Shown: piece after piece, positions 53,126-62,666 of the stretch | How the letters are laid out: every line of letters starts with the position of its first letter | Numbering within the stretch: the stretch's first letter is position 1 | Assembly (NCBI GenBank): GCA_041675005.1 | Contig: JBAYUQ010000001.1 | Span: forward strand, 310,001-374,000 | Direction: 5' to 3' | DNA length: 64,000 bases | Source of the DNA: PGYR01 sp041675005 | Lineage (GTDB): Bacteria; Bacteroidota; Ignavibacteria; Kapaibacteriales; UBA2268 | The notes under the pieces: generated by a model | The model's database searches: none | Told to the model about the DNA's origin: nothing | Seen by the model: the letters and a program-made list of their open reading frames with translations, nothing else | Program-made: the position numbers and the translations under genes

Positions 53126-53932
53126 ATGATGGAAAAGAAAATAGAAACCCTAACATCACTTGATGGTAGAAAATTTTTACATGAATTATACAAAAAGCTG
53201 AAATATGAGAATGAGCTTTCTGGTCTTATGATACTAATTATTTGTTGGAAAGTCTGTGTATTCGAGAAAAACCCAAGTAAATTTGTTAAAACCGATGTTA
53301 TCATACTTCATAAACTCGGTGCTTGGAAAGGTACTACTTTATGGATAGAGGAGATAGTCAATAGACATTTCTATTCCACTATTAACTCATTTGTTTACTT
53401 TGGTGCGGCTATTCTATTAGTACTTATTGGGGTTAGAAAGTTCTCGGATGCTATATCTACAGAACTCGTAATAGCTAGTATTATATTCGAAGCCAGTATG
53501 TTATTGCTTATATTTGTTGTTATGCTTTTTTCTCCAGATGAAGATTTGTTAATTGATGAAAAGGAATCTGAAGAGAGCATTCTGATTCAAGAGATTGGTG
53601 AAATTGGAACTGATTTTGCAACTGCAGTTAGTAAATTAGAAGATGTGAGTTTGGAATTAAAGAATTTCAATAATAGCCAGGCTGACTTAATAAATAAATT
53701 AGCAGAAGCAACTAATAATATATCAAAAGCCGTTTCTCCATCAGATGAATTCATTTATAATATAAAGCAAACTAATGAACAGCTTTCTAATTTAAGAACT
53801 CAGATTGAATCTCTTACTGAATCTACACGAAGCATAAGAGAAAAAGACATAAGATTCGAGATAAGACGAGAAATTGAAAATTTGCTAATCGATAGAGTCA
53901 GAGATAATGACACAACAGAAAAAAAGGACTAA
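53126..53932 (+). CDS. GldL-like motor protein candidate
   Basis: 268 residues. After a short hydrophobic piece (31-46) comes a tight helix pair: YFGAAILLVLIGVR (91-104), a short loop, and IFEASMLLLIFVVMLF (120-135). The first helix ends in R104-K105 and the second has a buried glutamate, E122. Residues 150-260 form a long amphipathic coiled coil in the cytoplasm. GldL of the T9SS motor has two helices with a basic residue in the first and an essential Glu in the second, then a cytoplasmic coiled coil. The match is by layout and short motif; no known gld/por gene surrounds it except the overlapping GldM-like gene. It begins right after the lptG stop. Confidence 0.55.
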   Translation: MMEKKIETLTSLDGRKFLHELYKKLKYENELSGLMILIICWKVCVFEKNPSKFVKTDVIILHKLGAWKGTTLWIEEIVNRHFYSTINSFVYFGAAILLVLIGVRKFSDAISTELVIASIIFEASMLLLIFVVMLFSPDEDLLIDEKESEESILIQEIGEIGTDFATAVSKLEDVSLELKNFNNSQADLINKLAEATNNISKAVSPSDEFIYNIKQTNEQLSNLRTQIESLTESTRSIREKDIRFEIRREIENLLIDRVRDNDTTEKKD

Positions 53933-55328
53933 AGTAGAGATTTATTTTATTCTCTATCTTGCTGCCCTAATTTTAATTTTACCCGATAGCAAGAAGAGTA
54001 ATAATAAAGCTGATAATTCTACTGAAATAGAGTTAAGATTAGTTCCAGAGAGAACTGTCCTTAATTTACGTTTATTAAAGAAAGATGGAATTAATAATAT
54101 TGTTCGATTTGATTCTGTAAATAAAGTATTTTTTGATGGAGAATATGACAATATAGATTTTACATATACTATTAGTGATGTGAATAGGGGGGAAACTGTA
54201 GAGATAAATGAATTAAACAACTCGAAAGAGCAATTCCAAATATCCGAGAATTTCCAAGATAAGTATATCAATTTTAAATGGAATCCAGATTTTAACTTCG
54301 ATTATAATTCTACTTATTTAGTCAAATTAACTGCAGTTATAGAAAAAAATGGAAAATCTAAAACTTCTTCAACTCAATTTACATTGAACACTCTATTCTT
54401 AAATCAAGTATTAAACCAAGATTTGGTAGATAATCAAATTGATACTACAAACTTCGATTTTAATTATCTAAACTCACCTTTGTCTATCCCTACAAATCTT
54501 TCTGAAATGGATGCAAAAGTAACTAAAAATCCAATTATAACTTTTGCCGATAATGATTGGATTAATAATGTAAAAATTTTTAATATAGCATCAATTGATG
54601 ATTTAGTCGGACCTCCGAAAGTAACAATAAGAGGGGATTCTTTACTTGGAGGAACAGCTAGGTTTGAATCTTCAGATGGGAACAATTTTGTATTCTCCGG
54701 TATGTCCCCAACTTATGATACTATGAAAGTAATTATAAAAGTAAGAAGAAAAGCTGATGACTCAGAGTTCTCTTTTGATTTTATGGTAATTCCATCACCG
54801 AGGATAGCACCTGATATACCTAGTGTGATGTATGTAGGCGAAAACTATAATTTGAATACTCGATTGGAGTCAAGTACATCGTTGGATTCATATACGATAA
54901 TAAAATCAGGTAATAGTTTTGAAAAGCGTTATAATAATAGCCAATTCTACTTTACACCTGATGCAAGTATGCTGGAATCAAATGCTACTTTAACAAGATA
55001 TGTAGAGAATAAAAGATTGGATAGTTATAATCTTATAATTAAAAGAAAACCAAAACCTGTCGTTGAATATATTGAGTTAAAAGATAATAGAATAATTATA
55101 AAAACTAAGTCTTTTAGTTTACAAAGTAATAAGAACTATGTTGAAACTGTGAAAAATAATGCTAATCTGAAATTCAATGATATTATTGGGAAAAGTTATT
55201 TCGATGATGGTTACCAATTCCAAACCTTTGAAAGTGAAAAGCTTGACAAACCTATTAGTAGTATAGAAATCCAATTAATAGAAAAGAATGGACAATATTC
55301 GGCAAAGAAAACATTTACACCAAGATAA
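53907..55328 (+). CDS. GldM-like periplasmic protein candidate
   Basis: 473 residues. A positively charged start (QQKKR) leads into one membrane helix (about 11-26, EIYFILYLAALILILP) and then about 440 residues of beta-rich periplasmic sequence that reads as several Ig-like domains in a row. This is the same architecture as GldM/PorM, whose single helix sits in the GldL pentamer and whose periplasmic rod transmits force. The sequence is too divergent for a by-eye family call. The 26-bp overlap with the GldL-like gene supports a paired function. No lipobox or enzymatic motif. Confidence 0.5.
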   Translation: MTQQKKRTKVEIYFILYLAALILILPDSKKSNNKADNSTEIELRLVPERTVLNLRLLKKDGINNIVRFDSVNKVFFDGEYDNIDFTYTISDVNRGETVEINELNNSKEQFQISENFQDKYINFKWNPDFNFDYNSTYLVKLTAVIEKNGKSKTSSTQFTLNTLFLNQVLNQDLVDNQIDTTNFDFNYLNSPLSIPTNLSEMDAKVTKNPIITFADNDWINNVKIFNIASIDDLVGPPKVTIRGDSLLGGTARFESSDGNNFVFSGMSPTYDTMKVIIKVRRKADDSEFSFDFMVIPSPRIAPDIPSVMYVGENYNLNTRLESSTSLDSYTIIKSGNSFEKRYNNSQFYFTPDASMLESNATLTRYVENKRLDSYNLIIKRKPKPVVEYIELKDNRIIIKTKSFSLQSNKNYVETVKNNANLKFNDIIGKSYFDDGYQFQTFESEKLDKPISSIEIQLIEKNGQYSAKKTFTPR

Positions 55329-55345
55329 ATTTGTAACTTAATTAT

Positions 55346-56716
55346 ATGAATAACGTAATAGCAGATAAAAATATTATGGCGAGTTTGATGAAGTTTTTAC
55401 TACTTTTTTTATTTCTACCTCTTACACTTTTTCCTCAGATCTCAGGACCTGGTGCAACTCTAACACTAGATGATTGTTTAAACATAGCACTCGAAAAAAA
55501 CTTCGATTTACTGATAAGTATGGAACGAATAGACGTAGCTGAAGCAGGTCTAAGAAGCTCTTTCGGCGAGTATTTGCCAACTATCTCGGCAAACATAGGT
55601 TATAGTAGACAGCTTAACAACCTTAGTCAATCATTAGTATTTGGTGATAGGGTAATCCAATCTAATCAAAATCCAAATAGATATAATGCTACAACTGGTG
55701 CAAGATTGACTCTTTTCGATGGTTTCAGCCGAGAGTATAATTACTCTGCTTCCAAAGATAACTTGGAGTCTGTAAAGTTCAATGTCGAACAATTAAAAAG
55801 AGATATTAAAATTCAAGTTTATCGAGCATTTACAGAGGTAATTCGTAACAGACAGATAGTAAGAATTAGACAAGAAAATATCCAATTGGGTAAAAGTGAT
55901 TTAGAAAAAATGAAAGCCCAGTATGAAGCTGGAGTTTCTGCATTACCACAAATTTACTCTCAGGAAGCCGAACTTGGAAATTTAGAATATGATTTATTAA
56001 CCGCAGAGAATAGCCATGTTACCTCGAAAGCAAACCTACTGATGTTAATGGGACTTGCTCCTGATTTAGATGTAAATTTCGATATTAACAGTATTCCTGC
56101 AGTGGTTACAGATAAGGAAGTTGAAAGCTTCTATAATAATCATAAAAATCAAGATGAATTAGTAAGAAAAGCATTGAATAATAGATATGATATAAAGTCT
56201 TATGATTTTAGTGAGAATGCAGCCAAAGCTGCAAAAAAAGCTGCTGAGGGTAATTACTATCCTAATGTATCCGCATCTACAGGATGGTCTTGGGCAAACA
56301 CGGAAATTGATAATTTTAATGACAGAGGAAACTTTGCTCTTGGTTTAAACCTAAGTGTTCCTATTTTTAATAATTTCAGAACAGATCAGCAAGTTCAAAA
56401 TGCTGAAATGCAGCATAAGCAAGCAGAGATTGAAAAACAAAGATTAGAAAATCAAGTTAGAAATGAAGTAAAAACAGCTTTATTAACTCTAGAGATTTCA
56501 CAAAAGCAACTGAAAGTATCTGACAAATCTTATGAGTCGTCACAACGAAATAATGAAAGTACGAAAGAGAGATACAAAGTTGGTGCAGCTACAGTACTAG
56601 AACTTCAAACCTCTAATGCACAATTTATAAACTCTCAATTAAACAAAGTAAATGCAGTTTACAATTACTACAAAGCTAAAAAAGAACTTTTAAATTCGAT
56701 TGGTGTTGAACAATAA
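55346..56716 (+). CDS. TolC-family outer-membrane efflux protein
   Basis: A 456-residue outer-membrane channel. A signal peptide precedes TLDDCLNIALEKNFDLL, the typical OEP start. Two long helical hairpins with their strand parts follow (SANIGYSRQLNNLSQS and SASTGWSWANTEID), and the C-terminal ERYKVGAATVLELQTSNAQ motif is present. TolC homologues form trimeric tunnels docked to an adaptor such as the HlyD-like protein encoded at 57346. Three in-frame ATGs (55346, 55376, 55388) are possible starts; the third gives the cleanest signal peptide. Confidence 0.9.
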   Translation: MNNVIADKNIMASLMKFLLLFLFLPLTLFPQISGPGATLTLDDCLNIALEKNFDLLISMERIDVAEAGLRSSFGEYLPTISANIGYSRQLNNLSQSLVFGDRVIQSNQNPNRYNATTGARLTLFDGFSREYNYSASKDNLESVKFNVEQLKRDIKIQVYRAFTEVIRNRQIVRIRQENIQLGKSDLEKMKAQYEAGVSALPQIYSQEAELGNLEYDLLTAENSHVTSKANLLMLMGLAPDLDVNFDINSIPAVVTDKEVESFYNNHKNQDELVRKALNNRYDIKSYDFSENAAKAAKKAAEGNYYPNVSASTGWSWANTEIDNFNDRGNFALGLNLSVPIFNNFRTDQQVQNAEMQHKQAEIEKQRLENQVRNEVKTALLTLEISQKQLKVSDKSYESSQRNNESTKERYKVGAATVLELQTSNAQFINSQLNKVNAVYNYYKAKKELLNSIGVEQ

Positions 56717-56728
56717 GGAATAACTGAA

Positions 56729-57337
56729 ATGAGCGATAATTACAATCTTCCAAATGTTCCTCAAGAAGGAACACAAGAGCATGATGAATATATGCGAAGC
56801 CAATTTGGCGATGATTATGAATTGGGTTATAGAGTCGGATTTGGTCGTAGGTTAGGTGCCTTAGTAATAGACATAATTATATCCTATTTGATAATTTCAA
56901 TTGTGAATTCATTATTTTTTGATGAGAAAGCACTAGAAAGTATCTTGGAAAACCAAAGTAATTTGGAATTTGTAAAACCATATTTAATGGATATACTTTC
57001 GATAACTTTTATAATTACATTATTATACTATGTATCAGAAGTGTTTTTTGGATTTAGTATAGGAAAATTAATACTTAAAATTAGAATTGCTTCTGATGAT
57101 AGAACTGAATCAAATACTTTGAAGTTACTAACAAGATATCTTATTAAATACTCATTTCCAATATTAGCATTAATTTCAATTTTATTAGAATCTGAGTTTT
57201 TGACTTATATATCTGTAATGGGACTATTCTTGTTTTTATTTGGATCATTCTTTACTCTTGGCTCTAAAAGGCAAGCACTACACGATAAGTTTACTAATAC
57301 TGCAGTTTATTATAAAGACAACATAAAAAATTACTAG
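56729..57337 (+). CDS. RDD family membrane protein
   Basis: A 202-residue protein. The namesake pattern is seen in GFGRRLGALVIDIIISYLI, and the second part has FGFSIGKLILKIRI and RQALHDKFTNTAVYYK, the usual RDD ending with its conserved Asp. Four helices are predicted. The family function is poorly known; some members have been linked to Na+/H+ antiport. It sits between TolC and the adaptor, both in this operon. Confidence 0.88.
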   Translation: MSDNYNLPNVPQEGTQEHDEYMRSQFGDDYELGYRVGFGRRLGALVIDIIISYLIISIVNSLFFDEKALESILENQSNLEFVKPYLMDILSITFIITLLYYVSEVFFGFSIGKLILKIRIASDDRTESNTLKLLTRYLIKYSFPILALISILLESEFLTYISVMGLFLFLFGSFFTLGSKRQALHDKFTNTAVYYKDNIKNY

Positions 57338-57345
57338 GATATAAA

Positions 57346-58626
57346 ATGGCAAGGAAAAAATCAAAAGGGAAAGTAATATTTCTAATTATTCTAATTATTG
57401 CTGCTATTGCTGCTATTGGATACTTCCTATCAAAAGATAAAACGGTAGATATTCCGGTTAGAACTGATAAAGTTACTCACCGAACTATCACTCAGAAAGT
57501 AAATGCAATTGGTAATCTTCACCCTGAAACAGAAGTTAAAATCTCCTCGGAAGCTAGTGGTGAGATAATAGAGCTTCCTGTTATGGAAGGTGATACTGTA
57601 AAAAAAGGACAGCTACTAGCACGTATTAAGCCCGATTTGATACAAACTCAGTTGGAACAATATCAAGCTGCACTAGATGCTTCTAAAACTGATATAGATT
57701 ATCAAAAATCTTCATTAGAAAGAGCTGAATACGAATTCAGTAGAATGAGAGATCTTTATCAAAAAGAGTATGTTGCAAAACAAGATTTAGATAGAGCAAA
57801 AACAACTTTGGATCAAACTAGAAGTCAGTATCAAAACTCTTTAGCTAGATATGACCAGTCGAAAGCTTCATTAAAACAAATACAGCAAAATGCTTCTCGT
57901 ACTACTATATTATCGCCAATCGATGGTATAGTAACCGCATTAAATATAGAAGTTGGTGAAAAAGTATTAGGTACAATTCAGAATTTAGGTACTGAAATGA
58001 TGCGAATATCAGATTTATCTACCATGAATACTAAAGTTGATGTAGATGAAAACGACATTGTATTGATAAATGTAGGTGATACGGCAAGTATTGAAATTGA
58101 TGCTTTTCCCGATAGGATATTTAAAGGAATTGTAAAAGAAATAGGGCACTCAGCAAAATTGACTTCTCAATCTTCACAAGATCAAGTAACAAACTTCGAA
58201 GTTAAAATAAGATTATTAGACATAGATCCTAAAATGAGACCTGGAATGAGTTGCAATGTTGATATCGAAACAGAAACCCGAAGTAATGTTATAGCAGTTC
58301 CTTTGCAATCAGTTACCGTTAGAGCCAGTATTGATTTTGGTGCAGATGACCAACAGAAGATAAAAAAAGTTGAGTCTGAGCAAACTAGAATGAAGGATAA
58401 ACCTCAATCAATAGTTTTCGTAGTAAATGGTAACAAAGTGGATGCTGTTAATGTAGAAACAGGAATCAGTGATGAGGGATTCATAGAGATAAAAACTGGT
58501 CTAAAAAATGGTGAAGAAATAGTCACGGGTAGTTTTAGTGCCATAAGCAAGGATTTGTCTGATGGTGCAAAAATTAGAAAGGAAGAAGCTGTAATGCGCA
58601 CTGGTAGAAGAAGCGGTAAAAAATAA
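57346..58626 (+). CDS. periplasmic adaptor protein of the MacA/HlyD type
   Basis: 426 residues. One N-terminal membrane helix (about 8-27) anchors it in the inner membrane. Two half lipoyl motifs flank a coiled-coil hairpin: VKISSEASGEIIELPVMEGDTVKKG, then a ~75-residue helical hairpin, then RTTILSPIDGIVTALNIEVGEKV. A barrel and membrane-proximal domain follow. Such adaptors bridge an ABC or RND pump and a TolC channel. The neighbouring genes (ABC ATPase and two permeases) make the MacA-like ABC role likely. Confidence 0.92.
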   Translation: MARKKSKGKVIFLIILIIAAIAAIGYFLSKDKTVDIPVRTDKVTHRTITQKVNAIGNLHPETEVKISSEASGEIIELPVMEGDTVKKGQLLARIKPDLIQTQLEQYQAALDASKTDIDYQKSSLERAEYEFSRMRDLYQKEYVAKQDLDRAKTTLDQTRSQYQNSLARYDQSKASLKQIQQNASRTTILSPIDGIVTALNIEVGEKVLGTIQNLGTEMMRISDLSTMNTKVDVDENDIVLINVGDTASIEIDAFPDRIFKGIVKEIGHSAKLTSQSSQDQVTNFEVKIRLLDIDPKMRPGMSCNVDIETETRSNVIAVPLQSVTVRASIDFGADDQQKIKKVESEQTRMKDKPQSIVFVVNGNKVDAVNVETGISDEGFIEIKTGLKNGEEIVTGSFSAISKDLSDGAKIRKEEAVMRTGRRSGKK

Positions 58627-59333
58627 TGCCTAAAACTATAATTGATATTAGAAATATAAGCAAAGTATATAAAATGGGAACTCAGTTAGTTCATGCATTG
58701 CGTGACGTAAGTGTTTCTATTGACGAAAATGAGTACGTAGCATTAATGGGCCCATCAGGTTCCGGCAAATCGACACTTATGAATATAATTGGTTGTTTGG
58801 ATACACCAAGTACTGGTACTTATTTGTTTAATGGAACCAATATCAATGAACTAAATGATAACGAATTAGCTGAAATTAGAAATAGAGAAATTGGTTTTGT
58901 ATTCCAAACTTTTAACTTACTACCAAGAGCATCAGCATTAAAGAATATTGAATTGCCTCTTGTATATTCAGGTGTTAAAAAATATGATAGATTAGATAGG
59001 GCAGAGGCAGCTCTAAAAAGTGTTGGTCTAGAAGATAGGATGGAACATAAGCCGAATGAATTATCTGGTGGGCAAAGACAGCGTGTAGCTATAGCACGCG
59101 CTTTAGTTACGGCCCCCTCAATAATTTTAGCAGATGAACCTACTGGTAATCTAGATACAAAAACAGGAAATGATATAATGAAATTATTTCAAAATCTATG
59201 GGAATCTGGAAATACTATTATTGTAGTTACTCACGAGGAGGAAATAGCACTTCATGCCAAGAGAATAATAAGATTGCGTGATGGCCTAGTTGAGACCGAC
59301 GAAATTAATCATAACCAAGTTAAATTTAGCTAA
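58626..59333 (+). CDS. ABC transporter ATP-binding protein (MacB/LolD type)
   Basis: A 235-residue ATPase. Walker A GPSGSGKST (about 42-50), signature LSGGQRQRVAIARAL, Walker B ILADEPTGNLD and the H-loop THEEE are all intact. The D/N-rich KYDRLDRAEAALKSVGL piece is typical of the LolD/MacB/FtsE group. The ATG overlaps the adaptor stop by 1 bp (TAATG). Unlike E. coli MacB, the ATPase is not fused to a permease. Confidence 0.95.
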   Translation: MPKTIIDIRNISKVYKMGTQLVHALRDVSVSIDENEYVALMGPSGSGKSTLMNIIGCLDTPSTGTYLFNGTNINELNDNELAEIRNREIGFVFQTFNLLPRASALKNIELPLVYSGVKKYDRLDRAEAALKSVGLEDRMEHKPNELSGGQRQRVAIARALVTAPSIILADEPTGNLDTKTGNDIMKLFQNLWESGNTIIVVTHEEEIALHAKRIIRLRDGLVETDEINHNQVKFS

Positions 59334-59334
59334 T

Positions 59335-60585
59335 ATGTTAAACGAGATAAAAGAATCCATAATCCTCTCAATCGAAGCACTTAGGTCTAATAAGCTAAGA
59401 GCTTTTCTAGCTTCATTGGGGGTAGTAATTGGTATCTCTATAGTTATTATGATGGGATGGTTACTTGGTGGCTTAGATAAAGCAATGCAAGATACTTTTT
59501 CGATTATCGGTACAGATATGCTATTTGTTGACAAATGGGATTGGACAGGTAGTGATAATTGGAAAAATGTAAGGAATAGAAAAGATTTAACAGAAAAACA
59601 AGCCGAACAGCTAAAAAACTTACACGGTTCTGCGGAATATATCATACCTAGTATAAACCAATGGTCAACTAATATCGAATTCAAAGGTGAAAATTATACT
59701 GGAATGACAGCTGTTGGAACAACAGCTGAAAATGTTCATACACCTGTCGGCAACTTGTTATTGGGAAGATTTTTTAATGATTTTGAAGAAGAATATGGAT
59801 CAAATGTTATAGTAATTGGCTACTTAGTTTACGCTACTGTTTTCCAAGGTGTAGATCCTATTGGGAAGACAATAAAGCTAAACGGGAGACCACTAAGGGT
59901 AATAGGTGTTGTTCAAAAGAGAGGGACTATGTTCTTCGATTTCATAGATAGACAAATGTTTTTGCCATTAAAAAAATATGCAGGGATATGGAATATTGAC
60001 AAAAAGTCGATGTCCATTGGTATAAAAGCTGGCTTAGATAATAACTTAGATGAAGTTAGGAATGAGACAATTGGACTTATGAGAATTATAAGAAATTTGA
60101 AACCTAACGAACAAAATGACTTTTCAATAAATGAGACAAAGGCGTTCGAAAAATCCATAGCAGATATCCGTCTTCAAGTTTATACTGTAGGAATTGGAAT
60201 GACATTGCTTGCATTCATAGTAGGCATAATTGGTATAATGAACATAATGTTCGTTACTGTAACTGAAAGAACGAAAGAAATAGGCATTAGAAAATCCTTA
60301 GGTGCTAAGAAAAGAGCTATATGGATTCAGTTTTTAGTTGAGTCTTCTGTATTATGTTTGATAGGTGCTTTTCTATCATTAATAATATGTTCAGTAATCG
60401 CCTATTTGGCAGCAACATATTTACCCGAATATTATCCAGAAATTGGATTCTTATTGCCGGTCTTACCAACTGAGTTGTTTGTAATCGCTGCAGTTGTTTC
60501 ATTGGTTGTTGGGCTATTGGCTGGACTTATCCCAGCGATAAGAGCAGCTAACTTGGATCCCGTAGAAGCTTTGAGGTTTGACTAA
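59335..60585 (+). CDS. MacB-type ABC transporter permease, first
   Basis: 416 residues. The N-terminal helix (ALRSNKLRAFLASLGVVIGISIVIMMG) is followed by a ~220-residue periplasmic domain of the MacB-PCD kind. Three C-terminal helices follow, with the FtsX-like motif TERTKEIGIRKSLGAKKR. The last residues LIPAIRAANLDPVEALR are the standard ending. The start is the ATG at 59335, one base after the ATPase stop; an upstream start would overlap needlessly. MacB-type systems are mechanotransmitters that move substrates from periplasm to TolC. Confidence 0.93.
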   Translation: MLNEIKESIILSIEALRSNKLRAFLASLGVVIGISIVIMMGWLLGGLDKAMQDTFSIIGTDMLFVDKWDWTGSDNWKNVRNRKDLTEKQAEQLKNLHGSAEYIIPSINQWSTNIEFKGENYTGMTAVGTTAENVHTPVGNLLLGRFFNDFEEEYGSNVIVIGYLVYATVFQGVDPIGKTIKLNGRPLRVIGVVQKRGTMFFDFIDRQMFLPLKKYAGIWNIDKKSMSIGIKAGLDNNLDEVRNETIGLMRIIRNLKPNEQNDFSINETKAFEKSIADIRLQVYTVGIGMTLLAFIVGIIGIMNIMFVTVTERTKEIGIRKSLGAKKRAIWIQFLVESSVLCLIGAFLSLIICSVIAYLAATYLPEYYPEIGFLLPVLPTELFVIAAVVSLVVGLLAGLIPAIRAANLDPVEALRFD

Positions 60586-61814
60586 TGAATATATCTGAAA
60601 GTATAAGAATGGCCATATCCTCAATATTTACTCACAAGTTAAGATCTTTTCTTACTTTACTAAGTGTAGCAATAGGGGTTTTTGCTATAATGGGATCAGG
60701 ATCTTTAGTATCATCAGTAGATGAAACAGTACAAACAGAGATGGCTAATTTGGGGGAGAATTCTTTCAAAATTACACGTATGCCTTCCGTTCAAACAAGT
60801 AGGAGTTCGAGAAGACAATACAACAAACGTGAAAGAATAGACTATAAGCAATATACTCAATTGAAAAAAAGCATTGGTGATATGGCTTATGTTAGTGTCG
60901 AATCTAGTCAGGGATCTATGATTGTGAAATATTTGGAATTTCAAACTGATCCAGATGTAACATTACAAGGTACTAATGAAGTTTATTTTAATATCAATGA
61001 CAGAGACGTTCCTTTTGGTAGAGCTATAACTAAAGCAGATGTTGAATTCGATAGGAATGTTGCAGTAATAGGAAATGATGTTAAAAATAAATTATTTAAA
61101 ACATCCAACCCTCTTGGAAAAGAAATAAAAATCGGGAATCAGAGATTTGAAGTTATAGGATTACTCGATGAGAAAGGAGCAATATTAGGTCAGAGTCAAG
61201 ATAATCAAGTAATTATTCCAATTAGTAAGTTTAATAAGTATTACAGCAATTGGTGGGAATCCTTAGACGTAAAAGTTAAAGCTTATAATAAGGAATCATT
61301 TGCTTATGTTTTAGATGAAACAATTGGTGCATTAAGAACGCTGAGGTCAGATAAACCATGGGAAGATAATAGCTTTGAGATAGAAACAAATGAATCTATT
61401 ACTGAACAATTCTCAGGATTAACTGGTTATTTATCTTACTTTGGTTTACTAGCTGGCTTTTTTGCTTTAGCCGCTGCTGGTGTTGGTATTACAAATATAA
61501 TGTTAGTTGCTATCAAAGAAAGAACAAGAGAAATTGGCTTACGTAAAGCACTTGGTGCTAGACGTTTTTGGATAACAATGCAGTTCTTAGTAGAAACTAT
61601 GACGATTACTTTAATCGGTGGTCTAATTGGAATTATATTGGGATATCTAATGTCCACGATACTTGGACTAGCCATGGGACTTACTGTAACTATTCCTATT
61701 AATTGGATAATTATAAGTTTAACAGTAACTACACTATTGGGGCTGATATCAGGGTTATATCCAGCATATAAAGCAGCTGGTTTAGACCCAATTGAAGCTT
61801 TAAGATATGAATAA
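60585..61814 (+). CDS. MacB-type ABC transporter permease, second
   Basis: 409 residues, paralogous to the preceding gene: N-terminal helix HKLRSFLTLLSVAIGVFAIMGS, periplasmic domain, and a C-terminal three-helix bundle with KERTREIGLRKALGARR and ending GLDPIEALRYE. Overlap of 1 bp (TAATG) with the first permease. Two different permeases with one ATPase suggest a heterodimer. It ends exactly one base before the convergent uracil-DNA glycosylase stop, with no terminator between. Confidence 0.93.
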   Translation: MNISESIRMAISSIFTHKLRSFLTLLSVAIGVFAIMGSGSLVSSVDETVQTEMANLGENSFKITRMPSVQTSRSSRRQYNKRERIDYKQYTQLKKSIGDMAYVSVESSQGSMIVKYLEFQTDPDVTLQGTNEVYFNINDRDVPFGRAITKADVEFDRNVAVIGNDVKNKLFKTSNPLGKEIKIGNQRFEVIGLLDEKGAILGQSQDNQVIIPISKFNKYYSNWWESLDVKVKAYNKESFAYVLDETIGALRTLRSDKPWEDNSFEIETNESITEQFSGLTGYLSYFGLLAGFFALAAAGVGITNIMLVAIKERTREIGLRKALGARRFWITMQFLVETMTITLIGGLIGIILGYLMSTILGLAMGLTVTIPINWIIISLTVTTLLGLISGLYPAYKAAGLDPIEALRYE

Positions 61815-62666
61815 TTAGTTAACTAATAGCTCTTTTAATTTTTTCATATCTTCCCATACTGGTCTTTTCAGATTTGGATTTCTTAGTAATGCAGAAGGGT
61901 GATAAGTAATCATTAATTTTTTACCCCGATAATCTAGAATTTCACCTCTAATATCTTTCATAACACATTTCTCTTTGAGTAATGTATCCGCAGCTGTTAA
62001 TCCTAAAGCAAGTATATACTTGGGGTTAATTAATTCAATTTGTTTATGAAGATAAACTTCACAAGTATCTACTTCTGAAGTAGATGGTCTTCTGTTATTT
62101 GGCGGGCGACATTTTAATATATTTGCAATAAATACATCGTCTCTAGACAATTGAATAGATTCCAAAATAGTAGTAAGCAATTTCCCCGATCTACCTACAA
62201 ATGGCTCTCCTTGTGCATCTTCATCTCTACCGGGTGCTTCACCTATAATTAATAAATCTGCATTTGGGTCACCTGCACCGAAAACAAATTTATTTCTTGT
62301 TGTACCCAATTCACATCTCATACATTCATGAATGTCATCATATAAAACTTCAAGTGAACCTGCATCCCTCCAGTTTTTTGAAACAGAATTTTCATCAATT
62401 TTTATAATAGTTGGGGTTGCTAGTTGTTCTACTTTATCTTTTTCCCTAATATTTTGAACCTTTTCTATTTTTGGTTCACTAATTGTTGAACTTGTTTTGA
62501 TTTCAATGTTAGGTGATTGTTTCTTCGCCATTTTCTCTCCTGCAATTTCCTTTTCTATCTTAAATTCAATACCATCACCATCAAAGAATATATTTTTTCC
62601 ATATATATTTTGACTTTCCAAATAATTAAATATATCAGTTTTCAGATTACTCAATGTCCAAATCAC
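61815..62666 (-). CDS. uracil-DNA glycosylase, family 4
   Basis: 283 residues. The glycosylase core is clear: CMRCELGTTRNKFVFGAGDP, the catalytic GEAPGRDEDAQGEPFVGRSGK motif (given here as GEAPGRDEDAQGEPF), the iron-sulfur Cys pair KCRPPNNRRP and TCEVYL, and the C-terminal YHPSALLRNP. This fits the four-cysteine 4Fe-4S thermostable UDG family. About 80 residues of Lys/Ile-rich N-terminal extension are of unknown role. The start is a GTG at 62666, or a TTG at 62654; both overlap the hutH stop. Confidence 0.88.
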   Translation of the reverse strand: MIWTLSNLKTDIFNYLESQNIYGKNIFFDGDGIEFKIEKEIAGEKMAKKQSPNIEIKTSSTISEPKIEKVQNIREKDKVEQLATPTIIKIDENSVSKNWRDAGSLEVLYDDIHECMRCELGTTRNKFVFGAGDPNADLLIIGEAPGRDEDAQGEPFVGRSGKLLTTILESIQLSRDDVFIANILKCRPPNNRRPSTSEVDTCEVYLHKQIELINPKYILALGLTAADTLLKEKCVMKDIRGEILDYRGKKLMITYHPSALLRNPNLKRPVWEDMKKLKELLVN

